Below, one piece after another: positions 63,001-64,000 of a stretch of DNA of 64,000 nucleotides. The position numbers and the translations under genes were made by a program. A model generated the notes under the pieces. The model was not told the origin of the DNA, did no database searches, and worked only from the letters and a program-made list of their open reading frames with translations. Source of the DNA: Paraphysomonas bandaiensis. Taxonomy: Eukaryota > Chrysophyceae. Each line of letters starts with the position of its first letter. The stretch's first letter is position 1. The stretch lies in contig CBFFRP010000136.1 of NCBI GenBank assembly GCA_965644295.1, forward strand, positions 124,001 to 188,000. The letters run 5' to 3'.

Positions 63001-63260
63001 TCATTACGCACCCCATGGACTTTTCACTTGTTAGGTGGGATACTTTCTATGACTTTGCCCCGTTATTGTAATATCAAATTTTATACAGGGCTAAACTTAA
63101 TAGCGGCAAATACAAATCTATTCGACAGTTATCAGAAGATATCATGCTGATATTCGATAATTGCGAACTTTATAACGAGGAAGACTCCGCTATTTTCAAG
63201 GAGTCACGTAGACAGCGACGAGAGATCAAGAAGCTCATTGCTTTTTATGAAGAGTGTTAA
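57093..63260 (+). CDS. BRWD/PHIP-like WD40 and double bromodomain chromatin protein
   Basis: Five exons (57093-57197, 57249-61421, 61472-61613, 61660-63034, 63089-63260) give 1988 residues. The N-terminal helical region resembles PHIP/BRWD. WD40 repeats span about 290-795 (VKVWDLETG, SVRLWRFSDG, VARLWRFND, GTVRLWSFS, YLKIWNIQTG). After an acidic and Arg-rich linker comes the BRWD tudor-like block near 1150 (GDRVLYLPQGHLEHL, PHKWPVVECLVTGL). Bromodomain one lies at about 1368-1470 with the acetyl-lysine Asn in NCEEYN; bromodomain two at about 1885-1988 with NCELYN. Between them is a five-copy 36-residue repeat. Human BRWD proteins bind histone H3 and link to CUL4-DDB1. The junction 61613/61660 uses a GTATTG donor; reading on without it would hit a stop. 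Bromodomain two ends only about 10 residues before the stop. Confidence 0.92.
62218..62757 (+). repeat. 108-bp coding minisatellite, about five units
   Basis: Units of 36 codons recur every 108 bp (start points at about 62313, 62421, 62529 and 62637 by the TCGCATGAAGAATC block). Each codes an acidic CK2-like part (ESSDSEED) and a basic part (RRATRSSRSGLRS). Units three and four are almost identical. Confidence 0.95.
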
Positions 63261-63933
63261 TAGCGTTTATGTGATATTCGTAGAACTAATAGCACGGGGG
63301 ATGGAAATACAGTAATGCCTCGCCTGGATATGAAAGTTATAGAGTGGTGTTGCAGAGTGTTACAGTGGCTTGTAGTTAACTTATTTTAGTTCTAAATAAC
63401 AATAATTTCTTTGGAGTTGAGTAAATTGAGGACAGGATTGTAATATTTGGAATCTAGACTTCAGAGTTTTAAAGCAGAATCGATTTGCGCCATTGACAAG
63501 ATTGGCACTACATGTCTTATATTGACATTGTGAAAATCTATTTATACTTTGTTTTGTCAGATAACCATTGTGTGTTCGCTCACTATTTTGTTCTGTTGTG
63601 AAGAAAGATTTCTTTCAGAAAGACATAGAGTGCATATGAAATATGCAAACTACTCAGCCCTTTCAGGGTATGGGTCATGTCGTGCTAATGGTAGTAAATG
63701 TCTGATTTATTGCTTTGAGTGTTATTAGTATAGTACAATTACCATATCCTTATGTGCATAGCATAGATATGACACAATAGTTTGATTCTTTTCTTCTCGT
63801 AACCTCTGGGTACACCTATTTCCTCCAGAAATAAGCAAGTTATAAAGCAAAAATCGCTATACATTCAGATATATTAGGTTTTCAACAGCATGAGGATAGT
63901 CTACAAATTAAACTATAGGGATAAAGAGTATCC
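63261..63933. other. 3-prime flank of the BRWD-like gene, nothing recognised
   Basis: AT-rich, with no supported gene or repeat up to the truncated TIR element. Confidence 0.6.
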
Positions 63934-64000
63934 CAGGGCCTGGTAACCATTAATGGTAATGCCATTATAATAGCCGGGACATTTTTCATTAATGCCATTA
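63934..64000. mobile_element. Second copy of the CAGGGC-TIR element, cut by window end
   Basis: Starts CAGGGCCTGGTAACCATTAA and continues with AATGCCATTATAATAGCCGG and ACATTTTTCATTAATG, matching the left end at 17459. The rest lies outside the window. Confidence 0.75.

Noticed and set aside
61904-63016. 370-residue frame on the minus strand
   Set aside because: Antisense shadow of the minisatellite in the BRWD-like gene; the plus strand has bromodomain continuity.

Overview
This window is nuclear DNA from a eukaryote, most likely a free-living, ciliated, heterotrophic protist. Genes are split by short GT-AG introns (mostly 43-65 nt, a few up to 147). TAA, TAG and TGA all act as stops, so the code is standard. 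CFAP44 implies motile cilia. There is no plastid, rRNA or organelle sequence. I can reconstruct 17 protein genes exon by exon: phase is kept across every junction, and the joined products match known families in most cases. I cannot name the species; the gene set would suit a stramenopile, alveolate, rhizarian or similar lineage.

Layout, left to right: CFAP44 (+); the mitochondrial biotin enzyme MCCC1 (-); a four-helix MARVEL-like membrane protein (+); a tiny single-helix membrane protein (-); nucleoporin NUP85 (+); a Golgi-type sulfotransferase (-); a TPR plus J-domain fusion resembling Hop joined to DNAJC8 (+); an UNC93-like MFS protein (-); a secreted or lysosomal sulfatase (-); a BRCA1/BARD1-like RING plus tandem-BRCT protein (+); the HSP90 co-chaperone SGT1 (-); a protein with an NSF/Cdc48-N-like region, a BTB-like fold and cytochrome b5 (+); a 1050-residue disordered protein (-); a PX-domain sorting-nexin-like protein (+); a Slo-family potassium channel (+); a HAT-repeat RNA-type protein (-); and a BRWD/PHIP-like chromatin protein with two bromodomains (+).

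Orientation alternates almost perfectly, so the window is a string of head-to-head and tail-to-tail pairs. Tetranucleotide ACAT/ATGT tracts, up to 1.1 kb, sit in the head-to-head (promoter) gaps. The dispersed repeats and transposon remnants sit in the tail-to-tail or tandem gaps.

No operon or single pathway joins the genes. Loose themes are protein folding (SGT1, TPR-J protein), sulfate ester handling (sulfotransferase, sulfatase) and chromatin or genome upkeep (BRWD-like, BRCA1-like). The points most worth following are the RING-BRCT gene with its recent exon-plus-intron duplication, the Hop-DNAJC8 fusion, the BTB plus cytochrome b5 fusion, and the split of repeat types by gap class.
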